From NCBI RefSeq assembly GCF_900112035.1, contig NZ_FOKC01000004.1, positions 280,228 through 344,227 on the forward strand: 64,000 bases of DNA. The letters are read 5' to 3'. Position numbers and translations under genes: made by a program. The stretch comes from Nocardioides alpinus. GTDB lineage: Bacteria > Actinomycetota > Actinomycetes > Propionibacteriales > Nocardioidaceae. Below, one piece after another: positions 1 to 7,635 of this stretch. The first letter of the stretch is position 1. Every line of letters begins with the position of its first letter. A model generated the notes under the pieces. The model saw only the letters and a program-made list of their open reading frames with translations, made no database searches and had not been told where the DNA came from.

Positions 1-261
1 GGCGCTGAGCTCGTCACCGACGGCGATCGGTCGGGCGTAGGCGAAGCGCTGCTCCCCGTGGACGATGCGGTGCAGGTCGATCGCCTCGGCGTCGAGGAAG
101 GCCTGCATGGCGTCGAAGGCCAGCACGATCGGGAAGGTCGGTGGGACGTCCTCACCGGGGTGGGCGACGGCGGCCGCGAAGTCGCCGACCCGCTCGGCGG
201 TGACGGTCAGGGGTGCCGGCGCGGGGAACTCGCGCCCCACCAGGGAGGGGTCGACGGGCAT
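1..261 (-). CDS. HadA-like MaoC-type (3R)-hydroxyacyl dehydratase, partial
   Basis: Cut by the window edge; only the first 87 codons are present. The visible part starts MPVDPSLVGREF and includes PPTFPIVLAFDA and later HGEQRFAYARPI, typical of the N-terminal MaoC/FAS1-dehydratase domain. In mycobacteria HadA pairs with HadB for the dehydration step of FAS-II fatty acid elongation. The order tRNA-Thr, tRNA-Met, rpmG, hadA is the mycobacterial order and supports the call. The ATG is chosen because a TAGGGT box lies 6 nt upstream, fitting a leaderless transcript. Its role here could be fatty acid rather than mycolic acid metabolism. Confidence 0.75.
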   Translation of the reverse strand, partial: MPVDPSLVGREFPAPAPLTVTAERVGDFAAAVAHPGEDVPPTFPIVLAFDAMQAFLDAEAIDLHRIVHGEQRFAYARPIAVGDELSA

Positions 262-319
262 GTCACGACCCTAGCCGGGAGCGACGCAGTCGCGCACGGC
301 GTGGGTCGGGAGGTCGAGC
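259..319 (-). promoter_or_regulatory. 61-bp upstream element, copy A (leaderless promoter)
   Basis: Contains the minus-strand -10 box TAGGGT (268-273), 6 nt before the ATG at 261. The same 61 bp recurs at 2282-2342 before the amidase gene with no gaps and about 50 of 61 identical positions: the 16 bp next to the ATG are identical and the distal 22 bp (298-319) differ once. The distal box sits about 37 to 58 nt upstream of the start, where an activator could bind. Confidence 0.6.
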
Positions 320-337
320 AGGCTCCGGGAAGCACAG

Positions 338-365
338 CGACCCGTCCGAGGACTCGGACGGGTCG
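338..365 (-). terminator. Hairpin terminator after rpmG
   Basis: Perfect inverted repeat with arms CGACCCGTCCGAG and CTCGGACGGGTCG, starting 19 nt past the rpmG stop. There is no clear T-run, as is common in high-GC actinobacteria. It probably separates the tRNA/rpmG unit from the hadA-like gene, which has its own promoter. Confidence 0.65.
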
Positions 366-384
366 GATGCGGTGGAGAAGAGCG

Positions 385-555
385 TCAGCGGGTCTCGCGG
401 TGCGCGGTGTGAGCGCGGCAGCGCGGGCAGAACTTCTTCAGCTCGATCCGGTCGGGATCGTTGCGACGGTTCTTCTTGGTGATGTAGTTGCGCTCCTTGC
501 ACTCCGTGCACGCGAGCGTGATCTTGGGGCGAACGTCAGAGCTCTTGCTGGCCAT
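385..555 (-). CDS. rpmG: 50S ribosomal protein L33
   Basis: 56 residues, full length for bL33, beginning [12 protein letters not shown] and ending AHRETR. It keeps two CxxC pairs (CTEC near residues 16-19 and CPRC near 43-46), so it is the zinc-binding (C+) form. Component of the large ribosomal subunit near the E site. It lies just downstream of two tRNA genes on the same strand and is followed by a strong hairpin. Actinobacteria often carry a second, zinc-free L33 elsewhere; this one corresponds in position to mycobacterial rpmG2. Confidence 0.95.
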   Translation of the reverse strand: MASKSSDVRPKITLACTECKERNYITKKNRRNDPDRIELKKFCPRCRAHTAHRETR

Positions 556-605
556 GGGAATCCTTGGGTTGCGGGGTGGTGCGGTGTGAGGCTGGCTGGT
601 CTTGG

Positions 606-682
606 TGGTAGCGGGGGCGGGACTCGAACCCGCGACACCACGATTATGAGCCGTGTGCTCTAACCACCTGAGCTACCCCGCC
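606..682 (-). tRNA. tRNA-Met (CAT), elongator type
   Basis: Cloverleaf on the minus strand with acceptor GGCGGGG/CCCCGCT, loop CTCATAA with anticodon CAT, T-arm GGTTCGAGTCC and an encoded CCA (606-608). The anticodon stem lacks the three G-C pairs of initiator tRNA and the first pair is not the initiator mismatch, so it is read as elongator. Confidence 0.93.
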
Positions 683-722
683 GCGGAGGCCGGTTCGCCC
701 CGGGGGGCGAGATCCGATCCAG

Positions 723-795
723 AGCCCCTTTACGGAATCGAACCGTAGACCTTCTCCTTACCATGGAGACGCTCTGCCGACTGAGCTAAAGGGGC
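723..795 (-). tRNA. tRNA-Thr (GGT)
   Basis: Minus-strand cloverleaf with acceptor GCCCCTT/AAGGGGC, anticodon loop ATGGTAA giving anticodon GGT, and T-arm GGTTCGATTCC. No CCA is encoded. It lies 40 nt upstream of tRNA-Met and is probably co-transcribed with it and rpmG. Confidence 0.93.
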
Positions 796-806
796 AACGA
801 CGGAGA

Positions 807-835
807 ACGATACACAGCGCCACGATGGATGAGAA
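807..835 (-). promoter_or_regulatory. Possible promoter for the tRNA-Thr/tRNA-Met/rpmG unit
   Basis: A -10-like TATCGT (807-812 on the complement) lies 11 nt upstream of the tRNA-Thr 5' end. The -35 region (about 830-835, TTCTCA) is poor. Proposed from position; the match is weak. Confidence 0.3.
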
Positions 836-843
836 ATCGGCTC

Positions 844-881
844 CTGAGGGCCTCCGAGCGGGCCCTCGCAAGGCCCCTCAG
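844..881 (-). terminator. Hairpin at the end of the amidase gene
   Basis: Minus-strand arms CTGAGGGGCCT and AGGCCCTCAG (one bulged base) enclose a GC-rich loop. The stem contains the amidase stop codon (878-880), so the end of the gene is part of the hairpin. It separates the amidase from the tRNA promoter. Confidence 0.5.
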
Positions 882-2284
882 ACCGCCTGGATCCGGGGCC
901 ATCCGACGGCTTCCTCGAGCTCGTAGGCCAGGCCCAGGAGGCGGGCCTCGCGGCCTGCACCGGCGCCCAGCATCATCCCCTGCGGCAGCCCCGAAGCAGT
1001 GGTTGCGAGGGGGAGCGAGACGGCCGGCTCACCGGTCGCGTTCTGCAGGGGCGTGAAGGCCACCCACTCCATCAACCGGCCCATGATCTCGTCGTAGTCC
1101 TGGTCGGGACACAGGTGCCCGACCAGGGGCGTCTCGGTGGCCAGCGTCGGCGTGAGGGTGACGTCGTACGACGCCCGGTGGCGGGCCGCGAGCCGCTGCG
1201 AGCTGCGGAGGACCGCGATCGAGAACGGCTGCTTGTGCAGGTTGCGGGCGGCGTGCCTGGCCAGCCCGAGGGTGAGGTTGTCGAGCTTGGTGGGGTCCCA
1301 GGTGTCGCCGAAGTCCTTGTGCCCGCGCCGGGAGATGGCCAGCGCGAGGATCGACCAGAAGCGCACGAAGTGGACGGGGAAGCTCGCCGGGACCGGGTTG
1401 TCGATCTCCTCGACCTGGTGGCCCAGCGACTCCAGCAGTGCGGCCGTCCTCAGTGTCAGCTCACGCACCTCCGGCGAGCTGTCGCGGCCGATGCCCTGGG
1501 TGACGACGGCGATCCGCAGGCGCGCCTTGCTGGGTCGCGTGACGTCGCCGACCGGAGCGAGCAGCGGGTTGCGCCAGACCTTCTCGGCCTCGCGGTAGAA
1601 CGCGGCGGTGTCGCGCACGCTGCGGGTCAGCACGCCGTCGGAGACGATGCGCACCGGCATGTCGCGCATCATCTTGTCCTGCGCCAGCCTGCCGCGGGTG
1701 GGCTTGAGCCCGACCAGTCCGTTGACCGCGGCCGGGATCCGGATCGAGCCACCGCCGTCGTTGGCGTGGGCGATCGGCACCGCCCCGGCGGCGACCAGTG
1801 CCGCCGACCCGGCCGAGGAGGCGCCCGCGTAGTGGTCGGTGCTCCACGGGGACCGGACGGGCCCGAGGCGCAGGTGGTCGGCAGCGCCGGAGAAGCCGAA
1901 CTCGGAGAGCTGCGTCTTGCCGAGCGGGATCAGGCCGGTGGCGAGGTACATCCGGGCGAAGTCGCCGTCGGCCTGCTGCGGTGCGCCGGTAAAGGCGTCG
2001 CTGCCGTGCTGGGTCGGCATGCCGGCCACGTCGACGTTGTCCTTGACGAAGGTCGGGACCCCCGCGAACCAGCCGCCGCGCGGGTGGCGCGCCTCGTCGC
2101 GGGCCCGGTCGTACGCGGCGTACGCCACGGCGCCGAGGGCGGCGTCGACCTGCTCGGTGCGGGCGATGGCGGCGTCGACGACCTCCGGGACCGACACCTC
2201 GCCGGCCGCGAGGGCCGCCACCAACCCGGTGGCGTCGAGGTCGGTCAGGGCATCGTCGCCGGTGAAGGCGTGCACGCGGGTCAT
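878..2284 (-). CDS. Amidase (amidase-signature family)
   Basis: 468 residues, the usual size for the amidase-signature family, which hydrolyses carboxylic amides with a Ser-cisSer-Lys triad. The triad is visible: Lys81 in FVKDN, cis-Ser156 in GASSAGS and nucleophile Ser180 in DGGGSIR, with the family spacing of 24 between the serines. No signal peptide, so cytoplasmic. The substrate cannot be told from sequence; relatives include linear-amide and 6-aminohexanoate-dimer hydrolases. It is not GatA: there is no gatB or gatC nearby. Start fixed by a TAGGGT box 6 nt upstream of the ATG, inside the shared 61-bp element. Confidence 0.88.
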   Translation of the reverse strand: MTRVHAFTGDDALTDLDATGLVAALAAGEVSVPEVVDAAIARTEQVDAALGAVAYAAYDRARDEARHPRGGWFAGVPTFVKDNVDVAGMPTQHGSDAFTGAPQQADGDFARMYLATGLIPLGKTQLSEFGFSGAADHLRLGPVRSPWSTDHYAGASSAGSAALVAAGAVPIAHANDGGGSIRIPAAVNGLVGLKPTRGRLAQDKMMRDMPVRIVSDGVLTRSVRDTAAFYREAEKVWRNPLLAPVGDVTRPSKARLRIAVVTQGIGRDSSPEVRELTLRTAALLESLGHQVEEIDNPVPASFPVHFVRFWSILALAISRRGHKDFGDTWDPTKLDNLTLGLARHAARNLHKQPFSIAVLRSSQRLAARHRASYDVTLTPTLATETPLVGHLCPDQDYDEIMGRLMEWVAFTPLQNATGEPAVSLPLATTASGLPQGMMLGAGAGREARLLGLAYELEEAVGWPRIQAV

Positions 2285-2342
2285 GTCACGACCCTAGTGC
2301 GGCGCGAGGCACGAGCGCTGGGCGTGGGACGGGAGGTCGAGC
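2282..2342 (-). promoter_or_regulatory. 61-bp upstream element, copy B (leaderless promoter)
   Basis: Ungapped match to 259-319. It holds a minus-strand -10 TAGGGT at 2291-2296, 6 nt before the amidase ATG, and a distal conserved box at 2321-2342 (reads GCTCGACCTCCC at its 5' end on the minus strand). The 23 bp between the conserved ends match at only about 13 positions, so the ends look selected rather than merely recently copied. Confidence 0.6.
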
Positions 2343-2347
2343 GGCCC

Positions 2348-2371
2348 CGCGACCGAGCTCGCGAGGTCGCG
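2348..2371 (-). terminator. Hairpin after tag
   Basis: Arms CGCGACC and GGTCGCG around a 10-nt loop, 24 nt past the tag stop. It sits between the end of tag and the amidase promoter element. Confidence 0.5.
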
Positions 2372-2395
2372 ACGGGTCATGCCGAGACCTGGAGG

Positions 2396-2977
2396 CTAGC
2401 CGGCGCAGCCCCGCCGGTGGCACCCCTCGAGGTGGTCGTCGACGAGGCCGATGGCCTCCATCAGGGCGTACATCGTGGTCGGCCCGACGTGGGCGAACCC
2501 GGCCTTCTTGAGGGCCTGGGAGAGCGCGAGCGACTCGGGCGAGGTCGTGGGCACGTCCGCGGTCGTCACCGGGGCCGGAGCGGGCTCGGGACGGAACGAC
2601 CAGATGAACGCCTCGAGCCCGCCCTCGGCCCGGAGTGCGACGGTGGCCCGCGCGTTGGCGATCGCGGCGTCCACCTTGCGGCGGTTGCGGACGATGCCGG
2701 CGTCGGCCATCAGCCGCTCGACGTCGGAGTCGTCGTACGCCGCCACCGTGTCGGCGTCGAAGTCCGCGAACGCCGCGCGGAAGTGCGCGCGCTTGTTGAG
2801 GATCGTCAGCCAGGAGAGCCCGGACTGGAACGCCTCGAGGGTGAGCCGCTCGAGGTGGGCGGCCTCACCGGCGACGCGCATCCCCCACTCGGTGTCGTGG
2901 TAGGCGCGGTTGACCGGGTCACCTGCTCCCCAGGGACAGCGGGCCACGCCGTCGTCGCCCACCACTGCTGCAGCCAC
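2396..2977 (-). CDS. tag: DNA-3-methyladenine glycosylase I
   Basis: 193 residues, standard Tag length. Base-excision repair enzyme that removes 3-methyladenine from alkylated DNA. Family landmarks are present: RCPWG near residue 15, YHDTEWG near 26-32, FQSGLSWLTIL near 51-61 and the C-terminal GCHRRGC. The N-terminal Cys/His and C-terminal His/Cys match the Tag zinc-snap ligands. It starts 3 nt after the pirin stop, so the two are very likely one transcript. Confidence 0.95.
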   Translation of the reverse strand: MAAAVVGDDGVARCPWGAGDPVNRAYHDTEWGMRVAGEAAHLERLTLEAFQSGLSWLTILNKRAHFRAAFADFDADTVAAYDDSDVERLMADAGIVRNRRKVDAAIANARATVALRAEGGLEAFIWSFRPEPAPAPVTTADVPTTSPESLALSQALKKAGFAHVGPTTMYALMEAIGLVDDHLEGCHRRGCAG

Positions 2978-2980
2978 GCG

Positions 2981-3910
2981 TCAGTGCCTGAGCTTGAGTC
3001 GGACGTGGGGCATCTCCGGGGCAGGGATCGAGTCGAGGTCGATGTCCACCACGCCGAAGCGCCCGTCAACCCGGCGCCCGTCGTGCTCCGCTGTGCGCAG
3101 CTGCGACTGCCACTCCTCGCGGAAGCCGACGATCTCCTCGTGGGTGCGTCCGATGAAGTTCCACCACATGACGATCGCCTCGCCGAAGGGCGGGCCGCCG
3201 AGGACCAGGAGGCGGGACTCCTCGTGCGCCGTGATCGTCAGCGTCCCACGGCCGACCGGGGCGAAGGCGAGGTCGCTGGGCTTGAGCTCGGTGCCGTCGA
3301 CGTCGATGACACCGACGTCCAGGAGCACCCCGTGCTCGAAGGACTCGTCGACCTCGATCTCCAGGGTGCGTCCGGTGGCGAGCATCAGCTCGACGCCGAG
3401 GAGCGGGGTGTGGGTGGCCACCGGCGAGCTCGCCCCGAGCAGGGAGCCGAGGAAGACGCGCGCCTCCCACCCGGGGCCGCGGACCGGCGCCGGCACGAAG
3501 TGCTCGAAGCCGGGGCCGGTGTCCCGGCTGTCCTCGGGCAGCGCGATCCAGAGCTGGGCGCCGTGGAGGACGGAGGTGTCGGAGGTGGAGACCTCGGAGT
3601 GGCTGATCCCCCGGCCCGCCGTCATCAGGTTGAGCTCGCCGGGGCGTACGACGGCGTGGTTGCCCGCCGAGTCGCGGTGCTCGATCTCGCCCTCGAAGAG
3701 CCAGCTGGCCGTCTGCAGCCCGGTGTGCGGGTGCGGCGCCACGACCATCCCGCCGGTCTGCTCGACCTCGTCCGGACCGTAGTGGTCGACGAAGCACCAG
3801 GCACCGATCAGGGAGCGGTGACGCTGCGGGAGCGTGCGTCGTACGCGCATGGCCCTGGGGCCACCCAGCGGGACCTCGCGCGAGGTGAGCACGTCGATGT
3901 GCGTGGTCAT
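2981..3910 (-). CDS. Pirin family protein
   Basis: 309 residues, two-cupin pirin. Metal ligands are intact: His60 and His62 in HPHTGLQT, His104 and Glu106 in GISHSEVS, matching the two-His, one-His, one-Glu set of human pirin. Bacterial pirins vary: some act as quercetinases, others bind partner enzymes; nothing here decides which. First gene of a pirin-tag unit. A TACCGT box 8 nt before the ATG supports this start. Confidence 0.88.
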   Translation of the reverse strand: MTTHIDVLTSREVPLGGPRAMRVRRTLPQRHRSLIGAWCFVDHYGPDEVEQTGGMVVAPHPHTGLQTASWLFEGEIEHRDSAGNHAVVRPGELNLMTAGRGISHSEVSTSDTSVLHGAQLWIALPEDSRDTGPGFEHFVPAPVRGPGWEARVFLGSLLGASSPVATHTPLLGVELMLATGRTLEIEVDESFEHGVLLDVGVIDVDGTELKPSDLAFAPVGRGTLTITAHEESRLLVLGGPPFGEAIVMWWNFIGRTHEEIVGFREEWQSQLRTAEHDGRRVDGRFGVVDIDLDSIPAPEMPHVRLKLRH

Positions 3911-3918
3911 CGCTGCCC

Positions 3919-3924
3919 ACGGTA
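3919..3924 (-). promoter_or_regulatory. Leaderless -10 box for pirin-tag
   Basis: Minus-strand TACCGT, 8 nt upstream of the pirin ATG. Confidence 0.4.
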
Positions 3925-3988
3925 CCGGTCTGCGACCAACGCGTGCGGCCGCTCGCCCCAGAGCCCTACTTTGGTCGGACGGTGGCCC

Positions 3989-6409
3989 TCAGCTCAGGTG
4001 GTGCGGGTGGTCCTCACGGTGCGAGCCGGCCCCCTGGTCCGCGGAGCCGTGCGAGTCCCCCTCGCCCTGGCCCGCCTCCTGCGGACGGTCCAGGCGGACC
4101 ACGACGGACTTGTAGACCGGCTGGTTGCTCTTCTCGGCGGTGGAGTCCAGCGGGACCAGCGCGTTGGCCTCGGGGTAGTAGGCCGCCACACACCCTCGCG
4201 GCTGGTCGTACGGGACGACGCGGAACGACCGGGCCATCCGCTCGACGCCGTCGTGCCACTCGCTGACCAGGTCGATGATGTCGCCCTCGGCGTAGCCGAG
4301 GTCGCGGATGTCCTCGGGGTTGACGAAGATCACGCGCCGACCGCCCTTGACGCCGCGGTAGCGGTCGTCGAGGCCGTAGATCGTGGTGTTGAACTGGTCG
4401 TGCGAGCGCATCGTCTGCAGCAGGAAGCGCCCGCGTGGCACGTCGAGCACGTCGAGCGGGGTCGAGGTGATGACCGCCTTGCCGCTCGGGGTCTCGAAGA
4501 TCCGGTTGTCGCGGGGCGGGTGCGGCAGCACGAAGCCGCCGGGCTGGTCGACCTTCTCGTCGTAGGACGCACAGCCGGGGACGACCCGCGCGATGCGGCG
4601 GCGGATCTCGGTGTAGTCCTCCCGGAAGGCGGCCCACGGGACGGGCGACTCCTCACCGAGCGTCGCCAGGGCGAGCGAGCAGACGATGTCGACCTCCGAG
4701 CGCAGGTGCTCCGACGGCGGGTCGAGCGGGCCGCGCGAGGAGTGCACGGCCGACATCGAGTCCTCGACGGTCACCCGCTGCGCCCGACCGCCGGTGAGGT
4801 CCTTCTCGCTGCGGCCCAGCGCCGGCAGGATCAGCGCCTCGCCGCCGTGCACGACGTGCGAGCGGTTGAGCTTGGTGGAGACGTGGACGGTCAGGGCGGC
4901 GTTGCGCATCGCCGACTCGGTCGCCACGGTGTCGGGCGCGGCACCGACGAAGTTGCCGCCCATCCCGAAGAAGACCCGGATCTTGCCGTCACGCAGCGCC
5001 TGGATGGAGCCGACGGTGTCGAGGCCGTGCTCGCGGGGCGGCTCGAAGCCGAACTCGTCGCGGATGGCGTCGAGGAAGTGGTCGGGGACCCGCTCCCAGA
5101 TCCCCATCGTCCGGTCGCCCTGGACGTTGGAGTGCCCGCGTACGGGGCACACGCCCGCCCCGGGCTTGCCGATGTTGCCCTGCAGCAGGGCGACGTTGAC
5201 GATCTCCTTGATGGTGCCCACGGCGTTGTGGTGCTGGGTGATGCCCATCGCCCAGCAGGTGATCGTGGCCGGGGAGTCCGCGACCATCCGGGCCACCTCG
5301 GTGACCTGCTCGCGGGTGAGGCCGGTCGACGCCTCGACCTTGCCCCAGTCGAGGTCCGCCACGTGCGCGGCGTACTCGGTGAGCCCGGTCGTGTACTCAG
5401 CGAGGAAGTCGTGGTCGAGCGCGTCCCACTCGATGAGCAGCGCGCCGATCGCCTGGAAGAGGGCGAGGTCGCCGTTGAGGCGGATCGGCACGTGCAGGTC
5501 GGCCAGTGCGGTCCCGACGGCGAGCCCCTTGGCGTGCTGCGGGTTCTTGAAGCGGACCAGGCCCGCCTCCTGGAGCGGGTTGATCGAGATGATCTTCGCG
5601 CCGTTGCTCTTGGCCTCCTCCAGCGCGGAGAGCATCCGCGGGTGGTTGGTGCCGGGGTTCTGCCCGACGACGAGGAGCAGCTTGGCCTGGTGGATGTCCT
5701 CGAGGCTGACCGAGCCCTTGCCGATCCCGATCGTCTGGCCCAGCGCCGACCCGGAGGACTCGTGGCACATGTTGGAGCAGTCGGGGAGGTTGTTGGTCCC
5801 GAAGGCCCGTACGAAGAGCTGGTAGACGAACGCGGCCTCGTTGGAGGTCTTGCCCGAGGTGTAGAAGGTCGCCTGGTCGGGGTGGTCGAGGCGTTGGAGG
5901 TGCCCGGCGATGGTGCTGAAGGCGTCGTCCCACGAGATCGGCGTGTAGTGGGTGGCACCGGGTCGCAGCACCATCGGCTCGGTGATACGACCCTGCTTGC
6001 CCAGCCAGAACTCCGACCGCCCGGCGAGGTCCTCCACCGAGTGGCTCGCGAAGAACTCGCGGTCGAGCAGCTGGCGGGTCGCCTCCTCGGCGACGGCCTT
6101 GGCGCCGTTCTCGCAGAACTCGGCGGCGTGCCGGTGGCCGGGCGCCGGGTCCGGCCAGGCACAGCCCTGGCAGTCGAAGCCGTCGACCTGGTTGAGCCGG
6201 GTCAGCGTCGACGCGGTGCGGCGTACGCCCATCTGGCCGATCGCCCGGCGCATCGCGACGGCGACGGCCGTGGCACCTGCGGCCGCGTGGGACGTCGACT
6301 CGATCTCGACCTCGGTCTCGTCGATGTCGCGGGCGGGCACCTGACGGGACTCGTTGCGGAGTCGGGCCGGCATGTCTCGCAGCTGGGAGAGGAGCGTCAC
6401 CCGGCCCAT
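3989..6409 (-). CDS. FdhF/YdeP-family molybdopterin oxidoreductase
   Basis: 806 residues from ATG 6409; ATG 6373 (MPARLRNES) is an alternative, as neither has a convincing ribosome site. Alpha-subunit-type molybdopterin enzyme of the FdhF/YdeP branch. Seen: a short N-terminal Cys pair (CQGCAWPDP, near residues 80-83) instead of the full four-Cys 4Fe-4S motif of formate dehydrogenase, CSNMCHESSG near 211-219 (a Cys near the usual metal ligand), a VVGQNPGTNHPR-type MGD-binding segment, and a C-terminal molydopterin-binding domain. No electron-transfer subunit, fdhD or mob gene is adjacent, so the partner is unknown. E. coli YdeP is linked to acid resistance; formate activity should not be assumed. 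Confidence 0.82.
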   Translation of the reverse strand: MGRVTLLSQLRDMPARLRNESRQVPARDIDETEVEIESTSHAAAGATAVAVAMRRAIGQMGVRRTASTLTRLNQVDGFDCQGCAWPDPAPGHRHAAEFCENGAKAVAEEATRQLLDREFFASHSVEDLAGRSEFWLGKQGRITEPMVLRPGATHYTPISWDDAFSTIAGHLQRLDHPDQATFYTSGKTSNEAAFVYQLFVRAFGTNNLPDCSNMCHESSGSALGQTIGIGKGSVSLEDIHQAKLLLVVGQNPGTNHPRMLSALEEAKSNGAKIISINPLQEAGLVRFKNPQHAKGLAVGTALADLHVPIRLNGDLALFQAIGALLIEWDALDHDFLAEYTTGLTEYAAHVADLDWGKVEASTGLTREQVTEVARMVADSPATITCWAMGITQHHNAVGTIKEIVNVALLQGNIGKPGAGVCPVRGHSNVQGDRTMGIWERVPDHFLDAIRDEFGFEPPREHGLDTVGSIQALRDGKIRVFFGMGGNFVGAAPDTVATESAMRNAALTVHVSTKLNRSHVVHGGEALILPALGRSEKDLTGGRAQRVTVEDSMSAVHSSRGPLDPPSEHLRSEVDIVCSLALATLGEESPVPWAAFREDYTEIRRRIARVVPGCASYDEKVDQPGGFVLPHPPRDNRIFETPSGKAVITSTPLDVLDVPRGRFLLQTMRSHDQFNTTIYGLDDRYRGVKGGRRVIFVNPEDIRDLGYAEGDIIDLVSEWHDGVERMARSFRVVPYDQPRGCVAAYYPEANALVPLDSTAEKSNQPVYKSVVVRLDRPQEAGQGEGDSHGSADQGAGSHREDHPHHLS

Positions 6410-6494
6410 CCTGCCCCGCGGGTGGTGCGCAGCACACCGCCCCCAGGGGTCCCGTTCGAGGAATAGCCCACCGCTGGCGCCGGTTGGCCCCCTC

Positions 6495-7583
6495 GTGCCC
6501 TCACTCCTCGAACCCCTGGCCCTCGGTGCCGTCCGCACGGACAACCGAGTGCTGATGGCCCCGCTCACCCGGATGCGGGCCACCGTGCCGGGCGACGTGC
6601 CCAACGCGCTGATGGCTGAGTACTACGCCCAGCGGGCGAGTGCCGGGCTGATCGTCTCGGAGGGCACCCAGGTCAGCCCCGAGGGCAAGGGCTACATGGA
6701 CACGCCCGGCATCCACAGCGACGAGCAGGTCGCCGGGTGGCGCACGGTCACGGACGCCGTGCACGAGGCGGGAGGCCTGATCGCCGCCCAGCTGTGGCAC
6801 GTCGGCCGCGTCTCCCACGAGTCCTTCCATGACGGTGGGCTGCCGGTGTCGGCCAGTGCCCAGCCCTACCGCAACCGCACCACCGTGCGCGGCGAGGACG
6901 GCCGCCCGACGCGGGTGAGCTGCCCGACGCCGCGGGCGCTCGGGCTCGACGAGATCCCGCGACTCCTCGAGGACTTCCGCCGGGCCACCGTCAACGCCCG
7001 CGAGGCCGGCTTCGACCTCGTCGAGATCCACGGCGCCCACGGCTACCTGCTCCACCAGTTCCTCGCCGCCGACGCCAACCAGCGCACCGACGAGTACGGC
7101 GGTGGGCTGGCGGACCGGGCCCGCCTCATGCTCGAGGTGACCGACGCCGTCATCGGCGCCTGGTCGTCCGACCGCGTGGCCATCCGGATCTCCCCGATCG
7201 GCTCCTTCAACGGCACCGACGACCCGGAGGGGCGCGACGCCGGTCTCCACCTGGCCGGTGAGCTCGGCCGTCGCAACCTCGCCTTCCTGCACGTCTCCGA
7301 GCCCGACTGGGCCGGCGGCCCGGAGCTCGACGACGACTACCGGCTCGCGCTGCGTGCCGCCCACCCCGGCCCGATCGTCGGCGCCGGCAGCTACGACCGG
7401 GAGAAGGCTGACCGGCTGCTCGCAGCGGGTCTCATCGACGCCGCGGCGTTCGGTCGAGCGTTCATCGCCAACCCCGACCTGCCGCGCCGCCTGGCCGAGG
7501 GACTCCCCCTCAACCCGCAGCGGCCGGACTCGTTCTACGGCGGCGACGCCGAGGGCTACGTCGACTACCCGGCGTACGCCTGA
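6495..7583 (+). CDS. Old-yellow-enzyme family FMN-dependent alkene reductase
   Basis: 362 residues from GTG 6495, a full OYE TIM barrel starting VPSLLEPLALG. NADPH-dependent reduction of activated C=C bonds or nitro groups. Substrate-binding pair His179/His182 and catalytic Tyr184 sit in IHGAHGYLL; the FMN-side RTDEYGG follows at 198-203. The His/His pair resembles NemA/XenB-type enzymes. Diverges from the YdeP-like gene with under 90 bp between them. The physiological substrate is not evident. Confidence 0.9.
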   Translation: MPSLLEPLALGAVRTDNRVLMAPLTRMRATVPGDVPNALMAEYYAQRASAGLIVSEGTQVSPEGKGYMDTPGIHSDEQVAGWRTVTDAVHEAGGLIAAQLWHVGRVSHESFHDGGLPVSASAQPYRNRTTVRGEDGRPTRVSCPTPRALGLDEIPRLLEDFRRATVNAREAGFDLVEIHGAHGYLLHQFLAADANQRTDEYGGGLADRARLMLEVTDAVIGAWSSDRVAIRISPIGSFNGTDDPEGRDAGLHLAGELGRRNLAFLHVSEPDWAGGPELDDDYRLALRAAHPGPIVGAGSYDREKADRLLAAGLIDAAAFGRAFIANPDLPRRLAEGLPLNPQRPDSFYGGDAEGYVDYPAYA

Positions 7584-7620
7584 GTCCTTTAATGCGTCGT
7601 GCCCGACGGGCACCCGCACC

Positions 7621-7626
7621 TAGGCT
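7621..7626 (+). promoter_or_regulatory. -10 box for the ABC exporter operon
   Basis: TAGGCT, 9 nt before the ATG at 7636. Confidence 0.45.
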
Positions 7627-7635
7627 CGAGACGAC

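Noticed and set aside
878..2284. Amidase as glutamyl-tRNA amidotransferase subunit A
   Set aside because: No gatB or gatC nearby and the sequence around the triad differs from GatA; a general amidase fits better.
3989..6409. Formate dehydrogenase H with selenocysteine
   Set aside because: No in-frame TGA is needed, the four-Cys cluster motif is missing and no hydrogenase or fdhD gene is near.
1115..6466. A 1,783-codon open frame on the plus strand
   Set aside because: It runs antisense to amidase, tag, pirin and the YdeP-like gene, all with clear family motifs. Long antisense frames are expected at this GC content.
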